Assembly: GCA_938041655.1 (NCBI GenBank)
Contig: CALISW010000068.1
Location: 1 to 40,822 of the forward strand
Origin: an uncultured Thiotrichales bacterium
GTDB taxonomy: Bacteria > Pseudomonadota > Gammaproteobacteria > CAZUMV01
DNA length: 40,822 nucleotides
Direction of reading: 5' to 3'
The notes under the pieces are model-generated. The model was not told the DNA's origin, searched no databases, and worked only from the letters and a program-made list of their open reading frames with translations. Shown here piece after piece: positions 6,636-15,196 of the stretch. A program made the translations under genes and the position numbers. The number at the start of each line of letters is the position of its first letter. Position 1 is the first letter of the stretch.

Positions 6636-7007
6636 ATGCAAGAGCATGAAAAATTAAATTACCTTGAATTTCCGTCAACAAATCTAAGCGCGAGCAAAGA
6701 CTTTTTCTCTACCGTCTTTGGCTGGGAATTTGAAGACTACGGCCCTGAATACACTGCCTTTAGTAATCAGGGGCTTGATGGCGGCATTTTCAAAGGACCC
6801 AAAGGATCAAGAACAGAGAACGGTGCAGCATTGGTAATCTTTTATAGTAAAGATCTGGAACAGACATTGGATAAGATCAAAAAGGCTGGTGGTGAGATTA
6901 ATATGGAAACTTTCTCTTACCCGGGTGGACGACGTTTTCATTTTATTGAACCAGGTGGCAATGAATTTTCCGTCTGGTCAGAAGACCCGGATAACAATAA
7001 TGAGTAA
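6636..7007 (+). CDS. VOC (glyoxalase/bleomycin resistance fold) protein
   Basis: This is a 123-residue single VOC module pair: the opening strand LNYLEFPSTNLSASKDFFSTVF and the closing FIEPGGNEFSVWS are family hallmarks, with likely metal ligands E11 and the closing Glu in the EFSVW strand. The family covers glyoxalases, extradiol dioxygenases, epimerases and resistance proteins, so the substrate is not predicted. GAGG upstream gives a good ribosome binding site. Its last 8 bases overlap the start of the nitrilase (ATGAGTAA), so the two are translationally coupled and probably work in one pathway. Confidence 0.85.
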   Translation: MQEHEKLNYLEFPSTNLSASKDFFSTVFGWEFEDYGPEYTAFSNQGLDGGIFKGPKGSRTENGAALVIFYSKDLEQTLDKIKKAGGEINMETFSYPGGRRFHFIEPGGNEFSVWSEDPDNNNE

Positions 7008-7950
7008 GACATTAAAAATCGCATTGCCGCAGATAGCACCGGTATGGATGAACCGCGATGCCACTTTGAAAAAATGCATTGAGGTAATTGATGAGGCAGC
7101 TAAAGCAAACAGTGACCTTGTGGTATTTGGCGAAGGCTTCGCACCAGGCTATCCGTTTTGGGTGGATGGCACCGGTGGAGCTGAATTTAACTCACCCAAA
7201 CAAAAAGAACTATTTGCCTACTACTCAGATCAGGCCGTGCAAATAGAATCCGGACATCTGGATGAGATGTGTTCAGCCCTGAATCAACATTCAATGGCAT
7301 GCTATTTAGGAATAATAGAACGAGCGCCAGATAGAAGTGGGCATTCGCTATATTGCAGCTTTGTCTATATTGATCGTACCGGCACCATCCAGTCGGTACA
7401 TCGAAAGCTACAACCTACCTACGAAGAACGCCTGGTGTGGTCACAGGGTGACGGAGCTGGACTAGTGACACATAAGCTCGGTGCGTTTACTGTGGGTGGG
7501 CTTAATTGCTGGGAGAACTGGATGCCACTAACACGTGCCGCCTTATATGCACAAGGTGAAGATCTACATATCGCAGGCTGGCCCGGCAATGTGAGAAACA
7601 CTGAAGACCTGACACCGGTGCTCGCTAAAGAAGGCAGAAGCTATTGTGCCTCGGTTTCAAGCCTTATGCGTGATTCAGATGTTCCTGGTGAAATGCCTTT
7701 TGCTGATGAAATTAAATCTGCGATTGGTTCGATGCCTGCCAACGGCGGCTCATGTATTGCCGCACCTGATGGCAGCTGGGTACTGGCACCGGAAGCCGGG
7801 GTTGAAAGCCTGCGTTATGCCGAGATCAATTCAGCAAAAGTTCGTGAAGAGCGTCAGAACTTTGACCCGGCAGGCCACTATTCCAGGCCTGACGTCACAA
7901 AGTTAATCGTTAACCGTCAACGTCAGTCCATTGCAGAGTTCGAGGATTAA
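7000..7950 (+). CDS. Nitrilase (carbon-nitrogen hydrolase)
   Basis: The start at 7000 (MSKTLKIALPQIAPVWM) fits the family N-terminus; an earlier in-frame codon at 6889 lies inside the VOC gene and is rejected. The 316-residue protein has the complete catalytic triad: E45 in VVFGEGFAPGYPFW, K136 in VHRKLQPTYEER, and C170 in GGLNCWENWMPL. The CWENWMPL motif is typical of true nitrilases, which turn R-CN into R-COOH and ammonia, rather than of amidases. The enzyme should be cytoplasmic and form oligomers or filaments. It ends the plus-strand operon SnoaL-VOC-nitrilase, and its stop is 3 bases from the stop of the convergent Sel1 gene. The natural nitrile is unknown. Confidence 0.93.
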   Translation: MSKTLKIALPQIAPVWMNRDATLKKCIEVIDEAAKANSDLVVFGEGFAPGYPFWVDGTGGAEFNSPKQKELFAYYSDQAVQIESGHLDEMCSALNQHSMACYLGIIERAPDRSGHSLYCSFVYIDRTGTIQSVHRKLQPTYEERLVWSQGDGAGLVTHKLGAFTVGGLNCWENWMPLTRAALYAQGEDLHIAGWPGNVRNTEDLTPVLAKEGRSYCASVSSLMRDSDVPGEMPFADEIKSAIGSMPANGGSCIAAPDGSWVLAPEAGVESLRYAEINSAKVREERQNFDPAGHYSRPDVTKLIVNRQRQSIAEFED

Positions 7951-7953
7951 ACG

Positions 7954-8601
7954 TTACTGAGAATTAGAATCAGTACTCGTATCCAGATCCAGCATCAGGT
8001 CTTCGATTAACATACCAACATAATAATCCGAGCTTTGTGATTTAGCTTGCTCGAGATAAGCCAGCATATCTCCTTTAGACAACGTAACATCGCATTCTTG
8101 GAAATCACCACGCATATAATGTCGAGGTAATGCTATCAATGCTGCCAGTCGTTTGTAGGTTGCACCTCGTTGCCACAGCTCAAATGTCTTACAGGCATCT
8201 TTTTCGATAGTGCGCCCGCTCAAATACAGATAGCCAATCACAAATAATGATTGAGGATAATCTGCCTCGACTGCCTTAAGACGATACGGCATTGCTTTTT
8301 CGCCCTGCCCTGAATAGCCATAGGCCCTGCCAAGCTGATAATTCAAACGTGGATTCTCAGGGTCTTTCTTAAGCGCTCTGAGACAGGCTGCTATCGCCTT
8401 TTTCTTTTTCATGTTTTTTTGCGATACCGGCGGTGCGACATGACCCGGATCTCTGCCATGCGAAGCATAACGATCACAGCGTGTGATTTTTTGGGAATAT
8501 TGCGTAAAGTCATAATCTTTTAATTCGGCTGCATCTGCAAATGTAATACTGGCAAGTAGTAATACTGCTATTGGTAAAGTAAGTAGAGTTTTTATAGTCA
8601 T
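7954..8601 (-). CDS. Secreted Sel1/TPR-repeat protein, cysteine-rich
   Basis: The 215-residue protein has a signal peptide (MTIKTLLTLPIAVLLLASITFADA, cut near residue 24). Repeats follow from about residue 70: PENPRLNYQLGRAYGYSGQ, then PQSLFVIGYLYLSGRTI and KTFELWQRGATYKR, the spacing of Sel1/TPR helices. Four cysteines sit in ITRCDRY, AACLRA, KDACKTF and FQECDVT and could make two disulfides in the periplasm. No enzymatic motif is seen. Its ATG overlaps the stop of the MFS transporter by one base (TAATG), so the two are co-translated; it may be a periplasmic partner of that transport system (inference). Confidence 0.8.
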   Translation of the reverse strand: MTIKTLLTLPIAVLLLASITFADAAELKDYDFTQYSQKITRCDRYASHGRDPGHVAPPVSQKNMKKKKAIAACLRALKKDPENPRLNYQLGRAYGYSGQGEKAMPYRLKAVEADYPQSLFVIGYLYLSGRTIEKDACKTFELWQRGATYKRLAALIALPRHYMRGDFQECDVTLSKGDMLAYLEQAKSQSSDYYVGMLIEDLMLDLDTSTDSNSQ

Positions 8602-9878
8602 TACGTTTTCCTTCGTAGGGTTGTCGAGTCAGGATGTTGTGGATTCTGTAAAAAGTAAAGTGCAATCGCAGCCATCACCATCAGGCCGATATAAACAAGG
8701 AAGACAGGTTGATATGAACCGGCCTTAACGCTGAGATAGGCTGCCACTGGAGCACTGGGTGCCGTAATAGGTATATGCATTGGATTCATCACTCCCATTG
8801 CGCGACCGAAACTTTTCGCCCCGAATGCGGTGGCAATCATCGTAGTCCAGATAGGCGTTACGCCACCAATAGCGAGGCCCAGCACGATGCAACCTGCGAC
8901 CAAACCATAGTATTGTTGAAATGAATAAAGTATGAATAATCCACAACTCATTAAAACTATCGATAAATAGCCGGTCGGTTTCAGACCAATTTTATCGGTC
9001 AGCGTACCGAATCCAATTTTTCCAGAGAATGAAAAAAACGCGATGATTGAATAAAGCAATGCCATTTTCTGCCCGGTAAAACCAAGGTCTTTTGCATGCA
9101 GGCTCAAATTTGCCAGTAAGCCCAGAGTTACACACAACAAACTCCCTGAAACCAGCGTTTGCAACCAGATCGCCGGGGTTTTAAAAATTTGTGGAATGGT
9201 CCACTCAACCTTGTCAGCAGCACTTAACTGCAGCTTCGGCTCATCATGATCTGGCTCTTGTTCCAGCCCTATATCTTCCGGATGATTCACCATTAACCGC
9301 AGCACCACCGGCACTGTTAGCAGAATGGCACAGCCTGTGTAGAGCATTGCCGAGCGCCAACCGAAAGACATAAATAAAAACGTCATCAATGGTGGCGCAA
9401 TTGCACCACCTATAGAGCTACCGGCAACAGAAATCCCCAAGGCCAGACCACGTCGCTTTCGAAACCAGCGTGTAATCAGTGCCGAACTTGGCATTGCGCC
9501 AATCGCCAGCACACCCAATGGCAATAGCAAGACGAACACAATATAGATGTGTAAAAGTTCGCCTGCCCGGCTGATCAGGATAAAGCCAAGACCTATGGAG
9601 GCATAACCGGCAGCCACTAAATTTCTAGCCGAGAGTTTATCGACTACATATCCAACGAATGGGGACAGAATATTGATACTAACAGTCAATAGCGTTTCAA
9701 GAAAAGTGATGCGCGGACGGCTTTCGTTGAATACATCCTCAAAGGTTGAGGTATAAATACCCATCGACCAAAAGATAAAACCACCTTGTATCGCATTACC
9801 AAAATTACCTAATCCTGCAATTACCCAGCCGTAAAATGGTTTGCGTGGTGTGTTCTGCTTTTGATTTTCGCTGTTAAT
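8601..9878 (-). CDS. MFS transporter, monocarboxylate/oxalate-formate type, probable ATT start
   Basis: The protein is a 12-helix major facilitator. The first ATG, at 9764, would cut away the first helix. The same frame stays open upstream and encodes KPFYGWVIAGLGNFGNAIQG, a textbook first helix of this group, back to a TAA at 9884-9882. No ATG, GTG or TTG lies in that extension; the only candidate is ATT at 9878, with GAG 8 bases upstream. Starting there gives 425 residues, a normal length. The family takes up carboxylates by proton symport or exchange. The start is inferred, and a sequencing frame error near 9885 (a GTG directly precedes the TAA) is the alternative. It is co-translated with the Sel1 protein and divergent from the operon at 9958. 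Confidence 0.85.
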   Translation of the reverse strand: MNSENQKQNTPRKPFYGWVIAGLGNFGNAIQGGFIFWSMGIYTSTFEDVFNESRPRITFLETLLTVSINILSPFVGYVVDKLSARNLVAAGYASIGLGFILISRAGELLHIYIVFVLLLPLGVLAIGAMPSSALITRWFRKRRGLALGISVAGSSIGGAIAPPLMTFLFMSFGWRSAMLYTGCAILLTVPVVLRLMVNHPEDIGLEQEPDHDEPKLQLSAADKVEWTIPQIFKTPAIWLQTLVSGSLLCVTLGLLANLSLHAKDLGFTGQKMALLYSIIAFFSFSGKIGFGTLTDKIGLKPTGYLSIVLMSCGLFILYSFQQYYGLVAGCIVLGLAIGGVTPIWTTMIATAFGAKSFGRAMGVMNPMHIPITAPSAPVAAYLSVKAGSYQPVFLVYIGLMVMAAIALYFLQNPQHPDSTTLRRKT

Positions 9879-9902
9879 GAATTACACTCGGTTAAACAGG
9901 CT

Positions 9903-9927
9903 GCGTATATAATATATCTTAATACGC
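9903..9927. promoter_or_regulatory. Inverted repeat in the divergent MFS/9958 promoter region
   Basis: GCGTAT at 9903-9908 and ATACGC at 9922-9927 are perfect 6-base arms around a 13-base AT-rich centre, midway between the two divergent starts. This is the position of an operator serving both sides. No regulator gene is adjacent. Confidence 0.4.
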
Positions 9928-9957
9928 CTATAAAACACATACGAAGCAGGAATCAAG

Positions 9958-10704
9958 ATGCGTCCACACACCACTATTCGCGGAAGAATTCATTACACCA
10001 GCAACAAACCTGAACGACTAGGGCTTGAGCGGGGGCGTGAACATTTCTGTATAAGCAAACACCAGGATGGTCGTCGTACACTACGTGCACATGCCGAGAT
10101 TGATGATGAGCCGAATGTTCTACGTGATGTTACGTTGACGATGGACCAGGACTGGATCACACGTGATGCGTTTGTACGCTTAAGCGTTGGTGATAGAACC
10201 TTTGGCAGCAGCTGGTTCAGGTTTACGGACACCTATGCAGAATGTGAAGGTTTATTAAATGATAACGAGAGAATTTCCGAAAGAATAGAATACGAACACC
10301 CTTCGCCGTTGTTTGGCACACACCCGATACAGGGTGATGCAATGCATTTGCACGCAGTCGATATCAGCAATGGCCCCTGCGTAAAAATATTCGAGAAATT
10401 TTTAATGTCTTCACTTGATCACCGTGGTGCCACTGGCCCCTCACTGGTATGGCACGATGCCGGTATGCGCGTTGAATTTATCGGCGAAGACAGAATCACA
10501 GTCGGCGCCGGTACGTTTGATGCATTACACTTTTGTTATGGTGAGCGCGCCAGTGGTCGACAAGGCGCCGCAGATGGCGAACACCCACCCTATGAAATAT
10601 GGGTTACTGCTGATGGTGAGTACATTCTGTTAAAAGCATTTTGTGAAGGCTATATGATGACCCATTACGAGTTAATGGAACTTGAGATATCCGCGTCTGA
10701 ATAA
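9958..10704 (+). CDS. Unrecognised beta-rich protein, DUF3108-like C-terminal pattern
   Basis: I do not recognise this 248-residue protein. It has no signal peptide or membrane helix and is rich in charged and aromatic residues. The second half (ITVGAGTFDALHF, then PPYEIWVTADGEYILLKAF) has the strand rhythm of DUF3108-type barrel proteins, in which a stretch passing through aGtf is followed by an iW strand. Several histidines cluster around 115-160 (EYEHPSPLFGTHPIQ, DAMHLHAVD, LDHRG). AGGA lies 7 bases upstream of the ATG. It leads a three-gene plus-strand operon with a racemase-fold enzyme and a VOC protein and faces the transporter, so it probably belongs to the same substrate pathway. Function is unknown. 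Confidence 0.8.
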   Translation: MRPHTTIRGRIHYTSNKPERLGLERGREHFCISKHQDGRRTLRAHAEIDDEPNVLRDVTLTMDQDWITRDAFVRLSVGDRTFGSSWFRFTDTYAECEGLLNDNERISERIEYEHPSPLFGTHPIQGDAMHLHAVDISNGPCVKIFEKFLMSSLDHRGATGPSLVWHDAGMRVEFIGEDRITVGAGTFDALHFCYGERASGRQGAADGEHPPYEIWVTADGEYILLKAFCEGYMMTHYELMELEISASE

Positions 10705-10714
10705 GGGCTGAGCG

Positions 10715-11455
10715 ATGACAGCAAATATTACGATCATTGGCACCGGGTTTAGTCCCAGCGGGGGCACCAGGCCTCCTGTAGAAATTGCGAATATAGTCTC
10801 AGAAGACTTTAATGCGACACTGATTGAAACTGAATCCAACGAATTTCCATCAACACCGGAAAAACGAGCCCTCGTTGAACAAGCCTATCTAGATACTGGA
10901 TTACGCGCTGTCGCTGATGGCTGTGATGCGCTCTATATCAACACGGTTGGTGACTATGGCCTGGAAGCTCTAAGAGCACAATTATCAATACCTGTCATTG
11001 GCGCTGGTGAAACCGCTGCAAAGACCGCCAGCCTGTTAGCCAATAAATTTTCTATTGTCACTATCTGGCCTGAAAGCATGGATTTCATATATCGCGACTT
11101 GCTCGCAAGCACTCATACTAGCGATCAATGTCAGGAGATCCGGCATTTGTCCGAGAATGATGACTTGAAGAGTCTGGCAAATGAAACCAACTTCGTCACT
11201 GATTTACGTGGCTGTTCGATAGATTCATACCAACAACTACAACAAGCAATCAAAGATTTAGTCAAGCAGGACAATGGCTGCATTATTACTGGCTGTACCT
11301 GCATGGCTCCAGCCGCCGTTACCCTCGAACAGGGCTCTGTACCTGTGCTGGAACCAATGACGCTTGGGTATCGTTTTAGTGAATTCTGGCTTTCATCAGC
11401 CAGCACTATAACCCCTCCATTTGAAGCATTCTCAGAAACACTTTTTCCTCAGTAA
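10715..11455 (+). CDS. Asp/Glu/hydantoin racemase superfamily enzyme with one catalytic cysteine
   Basis: The 246-residue protein has the two-lobed racemase fold: ITIIGTGFSPSGG at the start, DALYINTVGDYGLEALR at 71-87, PVIGAGETAAKTASLL at 93-108 and IITGCTCMAP at 190-199. Hydantoin racemases use two cysteines, one in each lobe. Here the second is present (C194, with C196 next to it), but the first position reads N76-T77. A single Cys in the second lobe is the arrangement of arylmalonate decarboxylase, so this may be a decarboxylase or a one-base isomerase rather than a racemase. It sits 10 bases after the unknown gene at 9958 and 5 bases before the VOC gene. Confidence 0.85.
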   Translation: MTANITIIGTGFSPSGGTRPPVEIANIVSEDFNATLIETESNEFPSTPEKRALVEQAYLDTGLRAVADGCDALYINTVGDYGLEALRAQLSIPVIGAGETAAKTASLLANKFSIVTIWPESMDFIYRDLLASTHTSDQCQEIRHLSENDDLKSLANETNFVTDLRGCSIDSYQQLQQAIKDLVKQDNGCIITGCTCMAPAAVTLEQGSVPVLEPMTLGYRFSEFWLSSASTITPPFEAFSETLFPQ

Positions 11456-11460
11456 TACAC

Positions 11461-12342
11461 ATGTTTAACCGAGCCTATGCAGTCACGATTATCGCTAATG
11501 ATCTATCAGAGACTGAAAATGCCTACCGTAAATACTTTGATTATCAAACAGCGCATAGAAGTACTGTAAGCGAAGAGACTGCAGCTCTATGGGGCGCGCC
11601 TGCAATGGCGGGCAAACCAGTGCTGGTTATGCAGCCAGCTAGTGGCGATGATTTTTTTCTGCGTTTTATAGAATCAACACCTGTTGTAGATTACACACCA
11701 CTCACCACAGCTGGCTGGAATGCAACCGAACTATTAGTTCAGGATCCGGACACCCTGGCTGAGCAGCTACAAAATTCTCCGTTCTCTATCATTGGTATGC
11801 CAAGAGACCTTTCATCAGACGGGCATGTACGGGCTATGCAGGTACAAGGACCGTCTGGAGAAGTGATCTATCTCACCCGCATTAGTGGCAAACGCGTCAA
11901 CATGTACAGCAGTGCTCAATCAAAAGTAGATAGAGCCTTTATCTTGACTATAGGCACCAATAATTTTGATGATACTATCGAATTTTATGGCGAGCGATTT
12001 GACCATAATGTATTGAGTTTTGGCAAAACGACGATTCGGGTAATTTCAAAAGCGATGCAACTGGATGCCGAGACACTGTATCCAATGAAGATTGCGCAAA
12101 TCGGTAATAGACAAAATATTGAAATTGAAGGTTATCCAATAGCTGCCCGAAACAAACCAAGTCACGCAGATGAAATCCCACCGGGAATGTCTCTGGTTAC
12201 ATTTGAGGTATCTTCTTTAGAAGCACTAGCGCTTGACTGGCAGCATCCGCCACAACGTATTGATGACGAGATTTATCAAAATGCTTTGGTCGCAACATGT
12301 ATAGGCCCCGCCGGGGAATGGCTGGAGTTCATTCAACGATGA
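11461..12342 (+). CDS. Two-domain VOC family protein
   Basis: The 293-residue protein has two VOC halves: RAYAVTIIANDLSETENAYRKYF at the N-terminus, closing with GPSGEVIYLTR near residue 140, and FILTIGTNNFDDTIEFYGERF near residue 160, closing with GPAGEWLEFIQR at the end. Double-VOC proteins include dioxygenases and epimerases. A metal site is not obvious, since the usual His at the first strand is absent, so the activity is uncertain. It is the last gene of the operon 9958-12342. Its stop lies 30 bases from the convergent gpmI stop, with no clear terminator between them. Confidence 0.8.
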   Translation: MFNRAYAVTIIANDLSETENAYRKYFDYQTAHRSTVSEETAALWGAPAMAGKPVLVMQPASGDDFFLRFIESTPVVDYTPLTTAGWNATELLVQDPDTLAEQLQNSPFSIIGMPRDLSSDGHVRAMQVQGPSGEVIYLTRISGKRVNMYSSAQSKVDRAFILTIGTNNFDDTIEFYGERFDHNVLSFGKTTIRVISKAMQLDAETLYPMKIAQIGNRQNIEIEGYPIAARNKPSHADEIPPGMSLVTFEVSSLEALALDWQHPPQRIDDEIYQNALVATCIGPAGEWLEFIQR

Positions 12343-12372
12343 ATACAAAAAATACAGCTGAAGAATAGATTG

Positions 12373-13896
12373 TCAGATTAGTGAGTCACCCAGAATAAGG
12401 CTATTTCCGGTCATAACTTCGGGTTGCTCAACACCCATGAGTTCCAGAATGGTAGGCGCGATATCTGCCAGTCCCCTGCCATTACCCAACTCCACGTTCT
12501 TCTCACCCAGCAGTAAAAACGGCACTGGATAATTAGTATGCTGGGTATGTGGCTCAGCAGTAATTGGATCAACCATCTCATCACAGTTACCGTGATCTGC
12601 AGTCAACAGCACCCTGAAATCATTTTCCAGTGCTGCTTTAATCACGCGATGAGAGCATTCATCAAGCGCCTCTACAGCTTTGACCACAGAATCTTGTAGT
12701 GCAGCGTGGCCGACCATATCGCCATTGGCAAAATTAACCAGCACAAAATCATACTCGCCACTATTAATGGCTTTAACCAACTCCTCTGCAACCTCTGGCG
12801 AGCTCATTGCTGGCTGCATGTCATAGGTTTTAACTTTGGGTGATTCGACCATCACACGGTCCTCACCTTCAAACGGCTTTTCTCTACCGCCATTGAAGAA
12901 GTAAGTAACGTGCGGGAATTTTTCTTTTTCGGCACAATGAAATTGCTTCTTGCCAGCATCACTCAGGACTTCAGCCAATACTTTTTCAGGTATCACTTGC
13001 TGAAACAAGACCGGGAATGGAAAGGTTTCATTGTACTGCGTCATGGTGGTAATAGAGCGGGTACCAACATCACCTCGATCAAAACCTTCAAACTCATCCA
13101 GGCCCATTGCAGCAGAAAGCTGACGGACTCGATCAGCGCGAAAGTTAAAGAACAAAACCGCTTCATCGACTGCAATACCCTGTTTGCCAGCTTCACCGAT
13201 AACGGTAGGTTTAATAAATTCATCGAATTCATTCGCAATAAAACTCTGCTCAATCGCATCGGCTGCTGAATCAGCAGTAACCCCTTCACCTTGCATGATC
13301 GCTTTATAAGCCACTTCGGTGCGATCCCAGTTATTCGCTCTATCCATAGTCCAGAAACGGCCACTGACAGTGGCAATGATGCCGCTACCCAGGTCGGTTA
13401 GCGCTGATTGTAATTGGGACAAGTATTTTTTAGATGATTTGGGCGAGGTATCCCTGCCATCACAAACCATGTGAACCACTGGTTCGACACCAGCATCTAC
13501 TAACAAACGTAGTAACTCGATCAGGTGCGACAGATGTGAATGCACACCACCATCAGAAACGAGACCAATTAAATGTACGCGCTTTCCGAACTTGACCATT
13601 TTCTGCCAGTTAGGATTACCAGCTATCTCGCCGTGATGGCAAGCTTTTGCAATACGAGTCAGCTCCTGTTCCAGTACCCGACCAGAGCCCAGCGTTAAAT
13701 GCCCTACTTCAGAGTTACCAAATTGCCCGTCGGGTAAACCTACAAAAGTACCTGAAGCTTGTAATGCCGAGTGCGGATTGGTGGCAAAGTATTCATCAAG
13801 ATGAGGTGTTTTCGCCAGAGACCATGCATTGTACTTACGGCTCGGATTTAATCCAAAGCCATCAAAAATCATCAGTAAAACCGGGGATGTTCGCAC
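12373..13896 (-). CDS. gpmI: 2,3-bisphosphoglycerate-independent phosphoglycerate mutase
   Basis: The 507-residue protein is full length for GpmI and interconverts 3- and 2-phosphoglycerate in glycolysis and gluconeogenesis. The alkaline-phosphatase-like half starts with the metal-binding D12 in FDGFG, has catalytic S62 in GNSEVGH, and ends with the second metal cluster LTADHGNCDEM and the HTNYPVPF stretch. The insert domain with VHMVCDGRDTSP is present. The start is GTG at 13896, preceded by AGAGAT. It is a single gene between convergent neighbours. The upstream gap 13897-13998 carries a short repeat, ATAGC-n5-GCTAT, at 13934-13948 of unknown meaning. Confidence 0.97.
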   Translation of the reverse strand: MRTSPVLLMIFDGFGLNPSRKYNAWSLAKTPHLDEYFATNPHSALQASGTFVGLPDGQFGNSEVGHLTLGSGRVLEQELTRIAKACHHGEIAGNPNWQKMVKFGKRVHLIGLVSDGGVHSHLSHLIELLRLLVDAGVEPVVHMVCDGRDTSPKSSKKYLSQLQSALTDLGSGIIATVSGRFWTMDRANNWDRTEVAYKAIMQGEGVTADSAADAIEQSFIANEFDEFIKPTVIGEAGKQGIAVDEAVLFFNFRADRVRQLSAAMGLDEFEGFDRGDVGTRSITTMTQYNETFPFPVLFQQVIPEKVLAEVLSDAGKKQFHCAEKEKFPHVTYFFNGGREKPFEGEDRVMVESPKVKTYDMQPAMSSPEVAEELVKAINSGEYDFVLVNFANGDMVGHAALQDSVVKAVEALDECSHRVIKAALENDFRVLLTADHGNCDEMVDPITAEPHTQHTNYPVPFLLLGEKNVELGNGRGLADIAPTILELMGVEQPEVMTGNSLILGDSLI

Positions 13897-13998
13897 AATA
13901 GTATCTCTAGTGATTGTCTATGAGGAGAGTAACATAGCGTACTGCTATTGTTGAGCTACCGTCGCAATATCTGAAAGTGATTCACACTACGCTTTGAC

Positions 13999-15177
13999 TT
14001 AAAAGGAATCGCCCGGCACACGCACTGTGCCTTCCATGAGAATTCGTGCGCTGCGACTCATGACCGCTTTAATCGCGGTCCAACCATCGTCACCCTCTAG
14101 TGCTTCACCACCGACTCTTAATGTTCCTGAGGGATGACCAAAAGTAACCGAAGAACGCTCACCACCACCTGCAGCCAGGTTCACCATGGTGCCAGGCACA
14201 GCAGCAGCAATTGAAATTGCCACGGCGGCAGTACCCATCATCGCATGGTGCAGTTGCCCCATAGACAACGCGCGAACGACCAGATCTATATCATCAGCAT
14301 TCACTTCTTTGCCACTGGAAGCTGTATAACTGGTTGGTCCAGCAACAAACGCCACCTTGGGAGTATGCTGGCGTGTTGCCGCCTCTTTCACCGTCTTGAT
14401 CAAACCCATCTGTATTGCACCATGTGCGCGGATGGTTTCAAACATAGCCAGCGCTTTTTCATCACTGTTAATCGCGCCTTGTAGCTCGGTACCGGTATAT
14501 CCAATATCAGATGCATTAAGAAAAATAGTAGGGATGCCTGCATCAATCAAGGTTGCCTTAAAGCTACCTACTCCAGGCACTTCAAGATCATCAACTATAT
14601 TACCGGTTGGGAATATCGAACCGTCGCCTGCAGCAGGATGCATAAACTCGACTTGCACTTCAGCCGCTGGGAACGTCACACCATCCAGTTCAAAATCACC
14701 GGTCTCCTGCACCTCACCATTGGTGATGGGCACTTGTGCAATGATGGTTTTTTTAATATTGGCTTGCCAGATTCTGACCGTTGCTATTCCATTCTCTGGT
14801 ATACGCCCGGCGTCTACCAACCTGTTCGCAATGGCATAAGGCCCTACCGCCGCACTCAAGTTACCGCAGTTACCACTCCAGTCAACGAAGGCCTTATCGA
14901 TGGCGACCTGGCCAAACAAGTAATCAACGTCGTGATCTGGCTGTGAGCTTTTGGAAATCAAAACCGATTTGCTGGTGCTGGATGTTGCCCCACCCATACC
15001 ATCAGTTTGTTTACCGTAAGGGTCAGGGCTACCAATCACACGCAGCAATAAATTATCGCGTGCTTCGCCAGGTGTTTGCGCCACCTCTGGCAAGTCATCA
15101 ACCTTAAAAAACACGCCCTTACTGGTACCACCACGCAGATACGTAGCCGGGATTTTTATTTGTGGTGTATGAGGCAT
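13999..15177 (-). CDS. prpF: 2-methylaconitate cis-trans isomerase
   Basis: The 392-residue protein belongs to the PrpF family. It opens with IPATYLRGGTSKGVFF and contains DGMGGATSSTSKSVLI and DWSGNCGNLSAAVGP, both family signatures of the two-lobed epimerase-like fold. PrpF converts the trans-2-methylaconitate made by AcnD into the cis isomer used to form 2-methylisocitrate. It is the last gene of prpB-prpC-acnD-prpF; its start is 19 bases after the acnD stop. AcnD and PrpF together replace PrpD, and both being present here is consistent. Confidence 0.96.
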   Translation of the reverse strand: MPHTPQIKIPATYLRGGTSKGVFFKVDDLPEVAQTPGEARDNLLLRVIGSPDPYGKQTDGMGGATSSTSKSVLISKSSQPDHDVDYLFGQVAIDKAFVDWSGNCGNLSAAVGPYAIANRLVDAGRIPENGIATVRIWQANIKKTIIAQVPITNGEVQETGDFELDGVTFPAAEVQVEFMHPAAGDGSIFPTGNIVDDLEVPGVGSFKATLIDAGIPTIFLNASDIGYTGTELQGAINSDEKALAMFETIRAHGAIQMGLIKTVKEAATRQHTPKVAFVAGPTSYTASSGKEVNADDIDLVVRALSMGQLHHAMMGTAAVAISIAAAVPGTMVNLAAGGGERSSVTFGHPSGTLRVGGEALEGDDGWTAIKAVMSRSARILMEGTVRVPGDSF

Positions 15178-15196
15178 AGTTAAATCTCGCGTTTAA

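Noticed and set aside
14357-14839. A 160-codon plus-strand open frame inside prpF
   Set aside because: It is an antisense shadow of a conserved enzyme; the residue makeup is not protein-like.
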